A program made the position numbers and the translations under genes. The notes beneath the pieces are model-generated. The model was not told the origin of the DNA and made no database searches. It was given only the letters and a program-made list of their open reading frames with translations. From Membranipora membranacea (lineage: Eukaryota; Bryozoa; Gymnolaemata; Cheilostomatida; Membraniporidae), in NCBI GenBank assembly GCA_914767715.1, contig OU612072.1, positions 10,230,001 through 10,294,000 on the forward strand: a stretch of 64,000 nt of DNA, given 5' to 3'. Positions within the stretch are counted from its first letter, which is position 1. Each line of letters begins with the position of its first letter. Below, piece after piece: positions 1 to 12,010 of the stretch.

Positions 1-673
1 TTTCTGCCAGCAGGCAGAACTCAAGAACTTACTTCAGTGTGTTGAATATCTGTATGGCACTTTATTGGTTACTGTTGACCGGTTGAAAAATTTGAGGTGT
101 TACTGGCTTGGCTGCAATGTGCGAACTAAAAACTTATTTTACTCGTATCGAGTTAATAAAACTATAGTATAAGGTTTACAATGATACTGTAATATGACAC
201 TGACAAGCTGTGGAAAAATACTGAGTTTGTATATTTCAATCCCGCCTAAAACATCAGCATATTGGGACAGTATGTTATTATCTTACAGTTTGTCACTTTG
301 GCAAACTCCCTAGGTTTCATTGTATAACGGCTGGACATGTGAGAGGATTGTGGGCAGTATTAGGGTCGGGGTTGGACACCACCTGCTTGTATTTGGTCAG
401 GCTGTGGTATGGGTAAGGTTTTAAGGTCAAGGACTGGAACGGTGAGGGGTTGGGAGATAAGGTGTTGAGTCTTAATGGTAACGGTTTCAAGATCAGTTTT
501 TCTTCACTGTTTTCCAATTTTAAATGGAATTGGAATGGGAAGTCTGAAGTTCGATTTTTTTTTCCGAAAAAGATGAGTAATTGGTTTGTATCACCCTCGG
601 TTTTAATCAGTTATCGAGTATTTGCGCACAAGTAGCAATGTTTGTATTAGTGTGATGGAATCCTGTTTTTCAG
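1..673. other. Non-coding stretch upstream of Ly6-like gene L1
   Basis: No exon can be supported here. I looked for a short signal-peptide exon ending in a phase-1 GT donor, as found in paralogues L2-L5, and saw none. The first exon of L1 therefore probably lies before the window, or is too diverged to recognise. Short open frames here lack homology and splice context. Confidence 0.5.
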
Positions 674-1376
674 ATTTTGGTGCTGCAGGGAGATGCTATG
701 TCTGCAATTCGAATACTGACTCTGACTGTATCGATGTATTATATTCGACATTTTTACAAGCAGTGGAATGTGACAAAGACCATGGTGATTACTGCTACAA
801 ATTCAAAATCTTTGGCTCCACCTCAACACCTTTAGGTATGTTTGTACCAAATGAATGAAGCATGTATTGCGGCAGTAATCCTGGTGCTTATGATTAATGA
901 GGTAGTCGTTTGTGAAAGTTCTTTGTCTCACCTTATTGGCCTTAAAATAAAAGATGTCTGCAAACTGCAAATAGTTTTGATGTATAGTGCAGTTCACTTG
1001 ATTCATACCTCAGGGGATCAAAAAAATTTGTTCTAATTAAGCAGAGTTTGAAGTAAGTGACATGTAGAATGTATTGAGATCAGATTGAAGAGACCAATTT
1101 TCCTTGTCTGAATAAAAAGGTGTATTGAGTTAAAGAGTTTGAATTAACCAGCTAACACTGTAATGATTCAATGGTCTCACAGAGTAATACCTCAATCTCT
1201 TCCCCACAGTGACACGTGGATGTGGAAAGGGGCCACCTACATTCAGCAGATCGTGTACAGCCAGCAAGGAATTTTTGATCTGCAGATGCGAAGGGGATGA
1301 GTGTAACTTCTCTACCAACCTTAAGTTCAGCCTAAGCCTTCTTCTATGCTCGATTATAGTACTCTTGATCGCATGA
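674..1376 (+). CDS. Ly6/uPAR-like GPI-anchored protein L1 (first exon missing)
   Basis: Two exons are clear: 674-835 (acceptor after TTTTTCAG, donor GTATGT, phase 1 to phase 1) and 1210-1376 (acceptor CCCCACAG, stop TGA at 1374). The first encodes the start of a three-finger domain (RCYVC, then NTDSDC, ECDKDHGDYCYK). The second begins TRGCGKG, carries the closing CRCEGDECN motif, and ends in a hydrophobic stretch (SLSLLLCSIIVLLIA) that fits a GPI-anchor signal. Ten cysteines with a terminal CN are typical of the Ly6/uPAR family, whose members are extracellular, membrane-tethered binding or modulatory proteins. A signal-peptide exon ending in phase 1 is expected upstream but was not found. Sequence is closest to L2 and L4 although the gene lies on the opposite strand. 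The ligand is unknown. Confidence 0.75.
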
Positions 1377-2827
1377 CTTGACTTGATGATTGACAGCAGG
1401 CACTGTGAAAACATGGCAGACAATACTCAAACTCTAAACTTAGCATGTTTGGAATATTTCTCTAATGACTTGACACTGACATATAATATTAAAGGCAGTA
1501 TTTTAAGTTTCTAGCAATGATAATTTTCTGTAAAATACCCTTTCAGAACCTTGAGGTGTTTGCATGCAGTAACCACTAAGTTATGGCAATTTGTCTGCTA
1601 ATCTTTGATAAACACCCTTTTCGCACATGCTTGAAATAGCCAACTTCGAGGTTAACTAATGTTTAACTGAACTTTTTTGCATTATAAAAACTGCTAACGG
1701 TAAGCCACCCAAAAACAAGCTTAGCTAAGACTCAGCTTTCACTTACTCTTCTAGAATATCCTCATTATCGCAGAAATTTATCTCTATCTCATTTCTACTA
1801 GGATATACATTTCTGTTGTATCCATGACAACTACACTTAAATACTAATCAATCGCATCCATCATAACTGAGCGTATACCATTGTTAATTGTTAAAACTGA
1901 ACGCAGGGGATTTCAAACCACCCCTTCGGTATTAAATACAACTCAATTGAAACCCTTGCTAAAATAAATGCATTTTGTTCCCCTTTTCGTAAGATTAAAT
2001 GTCAAAGTCTTAATAGAAGACACATAACTTTTGTATTTACTAAGTCTTTCTTCTCCTTGTAATATTAGCAATATATGTTTTAATAAAAAGCTTGAAGGGC
2101 TAAAAGTGGCAATATAAGGAAGATTGTCTGTTATTGTGGACATAGTCACTGCCGCACGACAATTTCAGCCAGTTTAAAGTTGGCAATTCTTAAAAAAAGC
2201 ATAAATAGCAATAAGAAGGTGACAGTGAACATATGATGAACTAGCTACAAGCAAAGTTGTCGCTATCATACTTGACCCATACTCCTGTCCCATGATGCTT
2301 GCAAATGTCTTTAATATATTCCGTTTTTATATGGTTTGTACTGGTTGGATGTAAGAATGCATGTAAGCGTTACATTATTTTTCACATCATTCCTAATTTA
2401 AATTGTAGCAGAATTGTACATTATGTTTAACTACTCAAACTGTTTTCAAATCTACACCACTTTTAACTTGGAGCTTTTCTAAAGAGCTTTGGCATTCATT
2501 CACAATTAGTTTTGATCTATGAGTTGCCATTGTCGCCATGTACACACAGCTATTTTCTAGTGCATAATGAGAACAACACTATTTTTTTATCACAGAGAAA
2601 GCCATGATCAAAATATGGACAGCTACACACAGCCTTCAAATATATAGATTGCTTGCGGTGTAATAATGTTACTCATATTCCCTTTTTGTGACTGTACATT
2701 ACATTGAGAGGAAGCATAGGCATTTGTTATTTCAAAAGATATTATAAGTTTCTTGCACACATACAAATGCACTGTGCCACTATAGGTAGTTAGGGCGCCT
2801 GCGTTGGGTAGCAAAATGTTGTTTTGC

Positions 2828-2855
2828 TATATATATATATATATATATATATATA
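2828..2855. repeat. (TA)n microsatellite
   Basis: An uninterrupted run of alternating T and A, about 14 dinucleotide units. Confidence 0.95.
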
Positions 2856-3219
2856 CTTATTTACAGTGCTCACAAATTTTAGGTAGAGTTCAACTACCAC
2901 TTCTTACAAAGATGATGATATGTTTTGACCTCGCCACAGCAAAGTATCCAACATTGATAATCCAGTTATACTGTAAACTGTATAACACTGAGCTCCTACA
3001 CCAGGTAGGGATAATTTTGAGTAGACGCATATCACACGTACGTGCATGTATATGTAAAGAACGTGGAAGTAGTGTTTGAGGAAAATGACATGATGTAAAC
3101 ATTCCAAAGAGAATCTGGTGTGATGATTTTAAAGAGGTACCATATCTCCTTGTTTTTCACAAATTGACCAACATTTTCTATCATCTTGCATGTAACCTAT
3201 GACATTCTAGCTATTGACT

Positions 3220-3560
3220 CGAATCTGTTTTTAGGACCAGAGAATTTCCTTTGGCGCCTGATTTTTACATAACTTCTGTTAGAAACCAGCAGCCAGATTA
3301 ATTTTGCGATTTTGTCTGCAGCGGACTGCAAGTGTATGCCAGTGTGACATTTATGCAACCTTTTTCTCGCAACTTTTACAGTTAGTGATAGAATACAAAT
3401 CAATAAATCAATTATAACTATGACATGTTTGGTAGATCCGTCCCCGTAGAACATACCCTGTCTGACTGATGTACCCCCCTCAAATTGTCCATATTTAACA
3501 TTCATGTTTTATATATTAACTATCTTGGATATAATCAAAGCAAGGACTGATTCTGCATTC
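3220..3560 (-). repeat. Dispersed repeat family R1, copy 1
   Basis: Read on the - strand, this block matches 37840-38130 on +, and partly 10790-10970 on +. Shared words include GTACATCAGTCAGAC, GGCATACACTTGCAGTC and CTGCAGACAAA. Three copies in two orientations suggest an old transposable element. No coding capacity or terminal repeats were recognised. Confidence 0.6.
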
Positions 3561-4837
3561 GACACAATAATATTACGTACATTATCTTAATTACAGGATC
3601 AATAACTTTTTACATTTTGTGTGATATCATCTTAAGAATTATTACACTTCCGAGAAGCAAATCAAGTCTGAAAAAATAAATATCTGACTTCGCTGAGATT
3701 AATAACATAGCTAGAGTCAACAGGACATGAATATTGGGGAGCAATAGTTGACCCTTACAGTTGTTGGTCAACTTATGGCCACAACAGTAGTATGAAATTT
3801 GAGCACATGGTCATTAAACACTCCAGATGTGGACAGCCACCAACATGTGCGCCCTTAGGGCCCAAATATTATCAACAAGCTGAAATACCTACCAAAATGA
3901 ATGCAGAGAGAGGTAGGCAGAGGCAGAGGCAGCAAGCCATCAGGCACAAGTGAGCTGCAAGTATAAGACTGCCGCAAGGAGCCAAATATATTTGGCCGGG
4001 ATGATAAACCATACTATTAGAATTGGACTGAGACTCAAATTTGGAAAGAATAGGACATAGGTAAACAAAATGACAATGCCTTGAGCTTTGAGAGCTGTCA
4101 ATAGTAAGTTAAGTCTAAAATGACACCATATCAAATTATTTATCTTGCGTATTGAATTATCTCCTCATACAAAAAGACAGGACAACTCGTAATGTCGTAG
4201 TAGTTATGTGGGATACTAAGTTAGCAGCTTAATCGGGATGGTTATAATTATAATTGGTTATAAGAAAAATACTGTGGATAAACTAGAGTAGATAACAAAA
4301 CACTTCTTGTATGGAGTTGCCTCCTTCCTCAACAGGAAGGTGGTAACTCCCTACCAAATGGGCATGAGCAATAATGAGTAAAGGAGAGGCGTCTGTTCGG
4401 CTTGGGTATTCGGCCCCGAATGAGTTGAATATGTGACAGTTATACAGACGTTTAGCCCTTTGGTTGGGTACAGAATTAGAGATGCTTTACTCATTCCAAG
4501 AACAAAGGCTCCCAGTTGGTCCTATCATAAAGAAATACAATGTACACTTGATCCTAAAAATTAAGGATATCGGATGATTGGATGCTTGGATGCTTGGATA
4601 AAGATATATTCTGCAACATTGCAATCACTGTGTCATGTGATATGAATGACGTATGATAATGCCGTGGCATAGAAGGTGTCCATTTCCCTTCAATGCAGTC
4701 ACTGGTTTACGACCACTTAATTTGGGTTGGATCGCAGGCAGAACTAATTGAAATCTTAATTGTTGCCTGCGATAGTTACTTCCACCGTATTTCTAAAAGC
4801 AACAGGGAAGTGGACTGGGTACTTCATAGTCCCAACC

Positions 4838-7800
4838 ATGAAGGTGAGTGCTGTATTGGTTTTACCTCACTAGCTTTGTAACATGACAACTGCGTCTTTC
4901 TTAGCATTTTGTGAAAGATCTGAGGTTATGAATCACAATATTGACATCATAGACCAACTTGTTCCTTTGAGTATGATCCCTTAAGTGGTTGGTGAAATCA
5001 AGAGTGGTTAAAAGTCAGGAAATGGATTACATTACAACATTGCAACATTGTTTATCGCTGTTATGGACCATGGTAACTGTCAAACTTAATTTCTAGAAAT
5101 TGTTGAGGGTATTGGAATTCTTATCCCTTCTCAGTCTATTTATCATTTGATCATCAAAGAGTTGGAAAGTTACAACTGAACTTACATTTAGTATGAGCAC
5201 CTGCATTGTGTGTGATACATTTCATCATGGTGATACTCAGTACATAATTCCCAAATGTTTCCCATTGTAGAGAATAGCGATCTGTTTCCTGTTAATGGCC
5301 GGTGTTGCTTCTGGATTGGTGTAAGTATTCATATGAAATATTCAATGAAAAAACTAAGACATGCATCCATGCTATGGTGATAAACAGACCATGATTGCTG
5401 TGTTGGATATAGTGAGAGGATCAGTGTTCTCATGCACAAGCCGCATATGACCTAACACAGATTTAAACTTCATTGAGAGTATATTTTATTGAGGTCTCCT
5501 AAATTACTACCGGGAGAACAAAATCACAACTAGATACAAGTTTAAATTTTTCATTTTCTCTTCATTTTTAGGTTGATACCGAAAAATGAGATCACAACAT
5601 ATGCTGCTACAGATGGAAATTATGTCCGCCATTTGGAAGCTGACTTGTATAACGTTGGAAACATACTCTTTTCAGACGACAGTGCAATGAAAACTACGAA
5701 TGGAATTACAACATCTTTGGTCACAGGGTCAGCCCGGTCGACAGGATATCAAAATGGTATAGGAAATGAAGCTCGGTTCTACTTTATCTATGACTTCTAT
5801 CAGATTTCACCTAATCAGGTTATCATTGTAGATAGTATAAACCACTGTCTCAGATCTACCGATCGCACAACAAACAGAACAGATGACTATGCAGGAATTT
5901 GTACAAAACGTGGTGATACAGACGGGCCTAGTGGTTCATTCAGTGCTCCGATTTCAATTCTACTTGATGTGAAGAATCCCTCTCGGTTCATAATTGCTGA
6001 AATTGAGGCTTTGCGATCACTGGATATTCATTCCAAGAGTTTATCAACCTTAAGGCAGAGACAAACGCCCCTTTTGAACACTCGAAATATGATCCAAGAG
6101 AAAAGCACAGGAAACCTTTACTTATCTGGCTACAACCAAATAAGCTACTTCAACTTCAAGAGCAACACATTGACACTGATTTTAGGAGGTTCTAATTCCT
6201 GGTTTACCAATATCAAGTTTCTCAATGAACATACTCTGCTTCTTACTGATTTCTCTAACCACCTGCTGAAAGTCCTTAATCTTGGATCAAACACTAGCTC
6301 CACCATCTGCTCGGGCACCAGAGGGCATGAGAGTGGTAACTTCACTTCCTGCAGTCTAAGCTTCCCATCATCATTACTAATCCTCAACAACACTCTGTTC
6401 ATCGGGGAAAATCAACGAATAAGATCAGTCACAGGTATGTTCTGTAAGGGTAGTCAACTGTTACTCTTCTGCATTCCGTTGGTGCTTTGCATTCAAGCAC
6501 CCTATACATAATACTATATAACATTGAAATTGTCCTAAAAAAAAGGGGAATTCGTATTTATATATATGCTTTTTATGTAAGATGTATGTATGATGTATTA
6601 TCAAAGGAGACCAGCCATATGCAGGCTAGTATATGGTAACGAAGATAGCTATGGCTTCTACATAGATAACTATAAAATATGTTGGTAAGAGATGTCACAT
6701 CAGTTAAATCTTTCAAGGATGATAGTTCAAAATGCTTTGTTCAGTGAACATTGGATGGTCTACTGATTTTCTCTAATGTTAGCTAAAATCCTATTTTTGA
6801 CAAAACCTGACACCAATGTCTGAAGGAAGGAAGTTGATATATGTGTTAGGTTCTAAAAAGGGTTGTGATTTGATCTCGGTTGATTGGTTTGTGATTGATG
6901 AGGAAGTTTGAGACTGATGAAATCCTACAGTCTTAGATTATGTGCTATGCTGATGCTGTTTGATTGTTGGGGGCAAGCTCACAAGCCTCCTGATATTTTA
7001 TTTCATGTCATATACAAAAATATCTTTCGATTTTACACAACCTTATACACAGTCGCATGGACTGCATTCAGAGATGAACTCCATTTCTGAGATGAAAGTT
7101 TTATATCTTTTTCCAGGAGAGATGTCCAGAACATCTCCGATACAAGTCACATCAACTACTCCATCTCCAACTACTCCAACTACTCCATCTCCAACAACTC
7201 CATTTCCAACTACTCCATTTCCAACTACTCCAACAACTCCATCCCCAACTACAACATCTCCAACAACTCCATCTCCAACTACAACATCTCCAACAACTCC
7301 GTCTCCAACTACAACATCTTCAACTGCAAGCTTTGTCTTCAGAACATCAGCTCCTGACGGTTTTTTAAGAACAAATGGTAAGACAAACTTATTATAATGT
7401 GTTACCAGCTCTAGAATTTATCTGTGTCCTAAGCAAAGATCGTAATACAGTGCAAGCAAGTTGGCTGTAACAAAACATTGTTTCTTGCAAAGTTGCTCTA
7501 CAACTCTGATGTATCATCTTTTAATTTTATTTTTTGTACAGGGACCACTATTGTGTTTGCATCAACAGCTGCGACAATACATCACAGCTCGTCTGCAGCT
7601 ACTCACGTACCAACAATTCAGCCTCTGATACCAATTGAGGGAAGTTCAACAGGCATAGAGTTGACAACAGAGAGTCCAACAACTACAGGTATGAGATAGA
7701 ATATACCTGATTTGCGCAGGACATTCCATTACAATCTACAGCCTTCTGTGCCGATCATTCTCATCCAAAGTTTTGCCTACTCAAATCAAGAGAACAGCTA

Positions 7801-8672
7801 AGCTAGGTGTTTTGCATTCCCTAATGTATGTTTCAGTTATTCCTGCAGTCATGTTTTCCAATACAATATGAACAATTTCTCCCTGGTCCTCTTTTGAATA
7901 ACGTACAAGCATATCAATGTTAGCATATATTTATGCTAAACTCAAACATTACAATTGTAATTACATTTTTACAGCGCAGCAATCAACTAACAGAACTACC
8001 ACTGAGGTACCATCTTCCCTTACTGAGCTAACTATCATATCTTCTGCTACTGCAGGAGCAGTGGTACTGTGCACTCTCATTGTCGGAGTTCTGGTCATTA
8101 TTGTCAAATTGAGAGCAAAACCTTCGATAGCAACTCAAGTTACCAGGTAAACTTTGGTTGTTGGAAAAAGATTCCAGAAAACTGTTTTTAATGTGTCTAT
8201 ATGGTATTTGTTACATGGTCACAAAGCTTTTCTTGGCTGTTATATGAAGTAGCCCACTTTTCCCCATTTGAAGTAATAAACCCCAGTATATGATGTGGTC
8301 TGAGAATCTTTTTATTGTCATTATTGTTGCTCTTTTTTTGTTCTTGAACCATAAAACAGAGATGTAATGGGTCGGGATTGTCAAACTAGGCCTTTCTCTT
8401 AGCAGCATCATTTCGTGAGATCAATTGAACCGTTATTTTATATATTCAGCGGTGACATTCACCTGCAAGTGTCTGACACTGCTCCAGTCTATGAGATCCC
8501 AGTGGCTGCACCATATAATGGCAAAGATGAGGTTTACTACAAGCTTGAACATGCCAACAATGTTCCTGTTTATGAGATTCCAGTTGATGTACGTGAGGAT
8601 GACAAAGAAGAAAATTACTGTCAACTTGATCATGTGGAATCTGATTATCACATATATAGTAAACCCCAGTAA
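4838..8672 (+). CDS. NHL-repeat / Thr-Pro stalk / single-pass receptor with tyrosine-motif tail
   Basis: Seven exons chain in frame: 4838-4843, 5271-5320, 5572-6434, 7117-7377, 7542-7688, 7975-8146, 8450-8672. They total 1722 nt and 573 aa. The start is a two-codon exon (ATGAAG, donor GTGAGT). With exon 2 it gives a good signal peptide (MKRIAICFLLMAGVASGLV). Residues about 20-306 look like an NHL beta-propeller fragment: GNEARFYFIYDFYQISPNQV, then VDSINHCLRSTD, AGICTKRGDTDGPSGSFSAP. Residues 307-442 are a mucin-like stalk of repeated TTPSP units. The TM helix is about 463-486. The tail holds Y514 and Y541 (both VYEIPV), Y529/Y530 (VYYKL), Y556 (EENYCQL), Y566 and Y569. YxxL after acidic residues resembles the hemITAM of Syk-coupled lectin receptors, and YEIP resembles an SH2 ligand. 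A surface phosphotyrosine receptor is inferred; ligand unknown. Retaining the intron after the TM exon gives an immediate stop (R*). Confidence 0.82.
7140..7330 (+). repeat. Coding minisatellite for the TTPSP stalk
   Basis: Imperfect 9-18 bp units (variants of CCAACTACTCCATCTCCAAC) are tandemly repeated in exon 4 of the NHL receptor and encode Thr/Pro/Ser repeats. Such stalks are usually heavily O-glycosylated and extended. Copy number is likely to vary between alleles. Confidence 0.85.
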
Positions 8673-10044
8673 AGAGCGGCGTCAAAAATTCATACCTATG
8701 GTTGACTAAATGTAGATAAAATAATCCATATTTGTAATACTCTTTTGATTTTTGCTTTAAACACCTTTCCCAACTCCTATTTCAAACCAAAATTATAAAT
8801 TTGATTTCCTTGACATAAAGTTTGAATATAATTAATCTCGATTTATTTTTTTAGTGTTTGCACCCGAGTGTAATATTTCCATAATATAGGCCTTCCTTCC
8901 TTGAAAATTTTCACTTTAATAGAATAGGTAAAATAGAATAGAATAGTTGCATATCAAACCATACAGTAAATTTCAGTCAATTGACAGTGCATCAACTTTT
9001 AAAACCCATCGCTCAATGTATGAGGTTTCTATCATCAACCACTGGCGCTGCTGGATTGGCAGTGGTCAAAGGACTTAAAAAATTAGTTCTACTGAAAGCC
9101 CCTTACTCTAAGGTGCTGGCATCCGGTCAATTTCTTGAATGGGGAATCGCTGCAGTTTTGCTTTGTTATTGAGGAAGAAGTTCGTTGCAAATATCCAGTA
9201 TCATGACAATTATCACACACTATTGCTCAAAACAGAACAAAACAATGCCGCCTCAAACACTGTAGCCGTTGAAGCACCAATATTCTGAGGACGGGTCAGA
9301 TCCCTTGTTGAAAAGGGGAAGTGATCGAATCTGAATTATCTGAATCATTATATTATCACATTACACCCGGCGGGTATTAAACACAATGGAAGTTTCCGAT
9401 GCAAGGCTAGAAGACAGCTAGATGATTGTAGATAGGCTGAGCTTAATTCATCGAACAAAATGACTAAAATGCAATTATATAATATATTGTCGGGTTGTGC
9501 AGTATACCCTTTCTATTTTTTTATAGCTATTACAGGGTTTGCAACGATCGATGTCAACGTAACAAGTAGAATCATCAGTTTTTTTCGAATGAGGAACATT
9601 TCATATATGTTATATCCATACTGGTATTACATGGTATTTCTTTATGTCAACCCCGATTTGAAGCTCTGACTGGGAGTATTGTTTTTTTAAGATAAATGAA
9701 ACATCAAATTTCTGTACACAACCGAAAAGCTAAATGTCTGTATAACTACTACTCCAACTACCGCTGCAGACCCGATATAATTCCATATAACCCAGTCAAC
9801 AGATTACGATGACAGATAAATTCTGCCTCAACTGTATTTTCTTCGAAACGAAAAAACACTCTCATCCATTTACCAAGTCACATCATTCATGAATTGTCAT
9901 AGACTAACATCGTTATCGGGAAATTGTCCTCTCTTTTTGCATGAGGAGATAATTTGGATAATTATAAAAAGGAAAATTACCCTAATATGATGCCTTAACG
10001 GATAAGTCAATGCTCTCACAGCTAAAATCATTGTCACTTAGTCA

Positions 10045-10200
10045 CTTGTCAAAATGAGATTGGCAAATTGCCATCGGCAAAAATGTCATAGCAAAATTTG
10101 ATTGGCAATAATGATGAGACTGGCAAAAGGTATTTTGCAAATTGAGATTGATGAAATGTTTTTGGCGAAATATGATTGGCAAAATGTAGGCCAGTCATTG
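10045..10200. repeat. Degenerate short-unit repeat (TGGCAAAATG-like)
   Basis: About ten irregularly spaced copies of GATTGGCAAAAT-like words, mixed with GAGACTGGCAAAAGG. The same cluster recurs at 39310-39482 in the duplicated block, ending in the same AAAATGTAGGCCA phrase. It looks like a decayed minisatellite or an element end. Confidence 0.65.
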
Positions 10201-10789
10201 CTGAACTTATAATGACTAATACTCTCAATTTCATGTATGTCTCAATTACTGGGCAATGGCAAAGGTAAGGAAATAATGTTTGGCACAAATTGCAGTAATA
10301 AAATGCAAATTGATGATTAATATTTGTTGCCGAATAAGTAAACTATGACTTTACAGCTGCAGTGATTGATAGTGCAATCATGATAGAACCATTTGTTGCA
10401 ATGTTGTGTAGTGGGTAGACACCCTTAATGATGGTGGGACCGTTCCACCTTTAATCAAGTAGCACGGCCGGCGCAGGGCGCACCAAGTATTGAGTGATGG
10501 TGATTTCTTACATGTTTCTCATTATTGATACTCCTAACTAAATTAAATACTCAAGTTGATTTTCAGCGATGATTCCAGTTTAATTGTTTGTATAATAAGA
10601 GACAGAGTCCTAACACATAAAAATGTACCCAATAAAAAGTATTTAATCTAGAAATAAAAACGGTCTATTTACTCAATTTAAAATGGTTAATAATAACCAG
10701 CGCACTTCGGAATCTCTCAAACAGTATGTGCATCGGTTTATATACGGCATGATTAACATAGAAAAAATATAATATATATATCCTAACTA

Positions 10790-10970
10790 AGGCCGAGGGC
10801 GGTACATCAGTCAGACTGGGCATATAATACGGGGACAGGGCAACAGAACAATTCATTTTCATAAGTGGCAAATGAGGCAAACATACATTAGAGTGAAATT
10901 GTTTATGGACGGTCTGGCATGCACTTGCAATCCGTTGCAGAGTAGATTGAATGTTTTCCAGCACCGTTGG
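10790..10970 (+). repeat. Dispersed repeat family R1, partial copy 2
   Basis: Shares GGTACATCAGTCAGAC, the GGGGACAGG phrase and GGCATGCACTTGCAATC with 37840-38130 and with the reverse of 3220-3560. The 5' and 3' parts are lost. Confidence 0.5.
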
Positions 10971-12010
10971 TAACCGGTGAAAATTATATAATAATAATAT
11001 TTTACTCGGTATTTTCTCTGAGTCTGAAAATAGATTTAATCGGTTAAGTTCTCCAGAAATTACATAATTCGTCTGGGGGAATTGTGAATAACAAGGAGTT
11101 GTGCTACCTCTTGTCTAGTATCATTACATGTTGCGACAGTTTTGGCAACTTATATACGGTAAAAAATACACCATTAGCCTTCTACCCTGTGTAAGAGGAA
11201 TTTGCTTTGCCTTGCAATGCTGTGCTTCACAGAATATCAGTCACATGGGTGCGATTGAGCGACTCATTATCATACATGAATAAAAGGGGACAAGGAAATA
11301 ATCCTGGTTGTTGAATTTGTCAGAGTAAACTACGTGGTTTTATTTATCACTAGGTACTGAGAATGAGGAATCTATTGGTTTACCGTGAAATAGGTACTCA
11401 GCACATTTAATCATTGTAAGGGCTGGCAACAAAAAAACAAACAGCTTTGTCATTGTAGGTTATCGTTTTATGTTATGTGATAGGCTATCTGTCATATGAT
11501 ATGATTCAAGAAAACGAGGGAAAATTAAATTTTGTAGCTTTAAAATACATTTAGGCTAGGATATGTATTTTGCTGGCACTGTAAGAAACATGTTTTGTTA
11601 AGAAATGAGAAATTCTAAAATATGAAATGTCATAAAAAGAAAACAAACCTAAATCAGCTGTTGCTGTAGCAAATGTTCATCAAAGCGTTTATGGAAATTC
11701 TTCAACTGAAATTGATTTGAAGCGATTCAATTATAGCTCTTCAAATTATCAAAAATAAAATAATCAGATCTTTGAGGTGCTTCCCTACCTCGCCAGCACA
11801 GAGAGCAAAGCAAGAGCCGGCTAAATGAATCAAACTTAATAAACAAATTAGTGTCTTTTAAACATAATTGTCAGTGATTTATTTAATTTGATATGTTGTG
11901 TTACATCATGTTATGTTATGTCATAGGAGAAATAATCCAAACATAGTATGTTTAAGTCTGAGCATTATCTGTTATGTTTGCGTTAAGCCTGTTGTCAATA
12001 TGAAGTTAAG

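Larger units (their letters stand above)
1377..4837. other. Intergenic region with an inverted copy of the Ly6-cluster spacer
   Basis: No exons are supported. About 1640-2620 is a diverged inverted copy of 14880-15840 and of 43250-44110; for example the AGACATTTGCAAGCATCATG region near 15230 occurs reversed near 2290. A (TA)n run lies at 2828-2855 and a dispersed repeat at 3220-3560. About 3940-4860 matches 35880-37560 and forms the 5' flank of the NHL gene. Confidence 0.6.
8673..12010. other. Spacer between NHL receptor and L2; duplicated at 35.0-40.4 kb
   Basis: No gene is supported. Parts are homologous to the second block: 8700-9060 with 35000-35340, and 10010-12010 with 39280-40400. It holds the degenerate TGGCAAAA repeat (10045-10200) and a partial R1 repeat (10790-10970). 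Open frames here are not conserved between the two copies. Confidence 0.6.
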
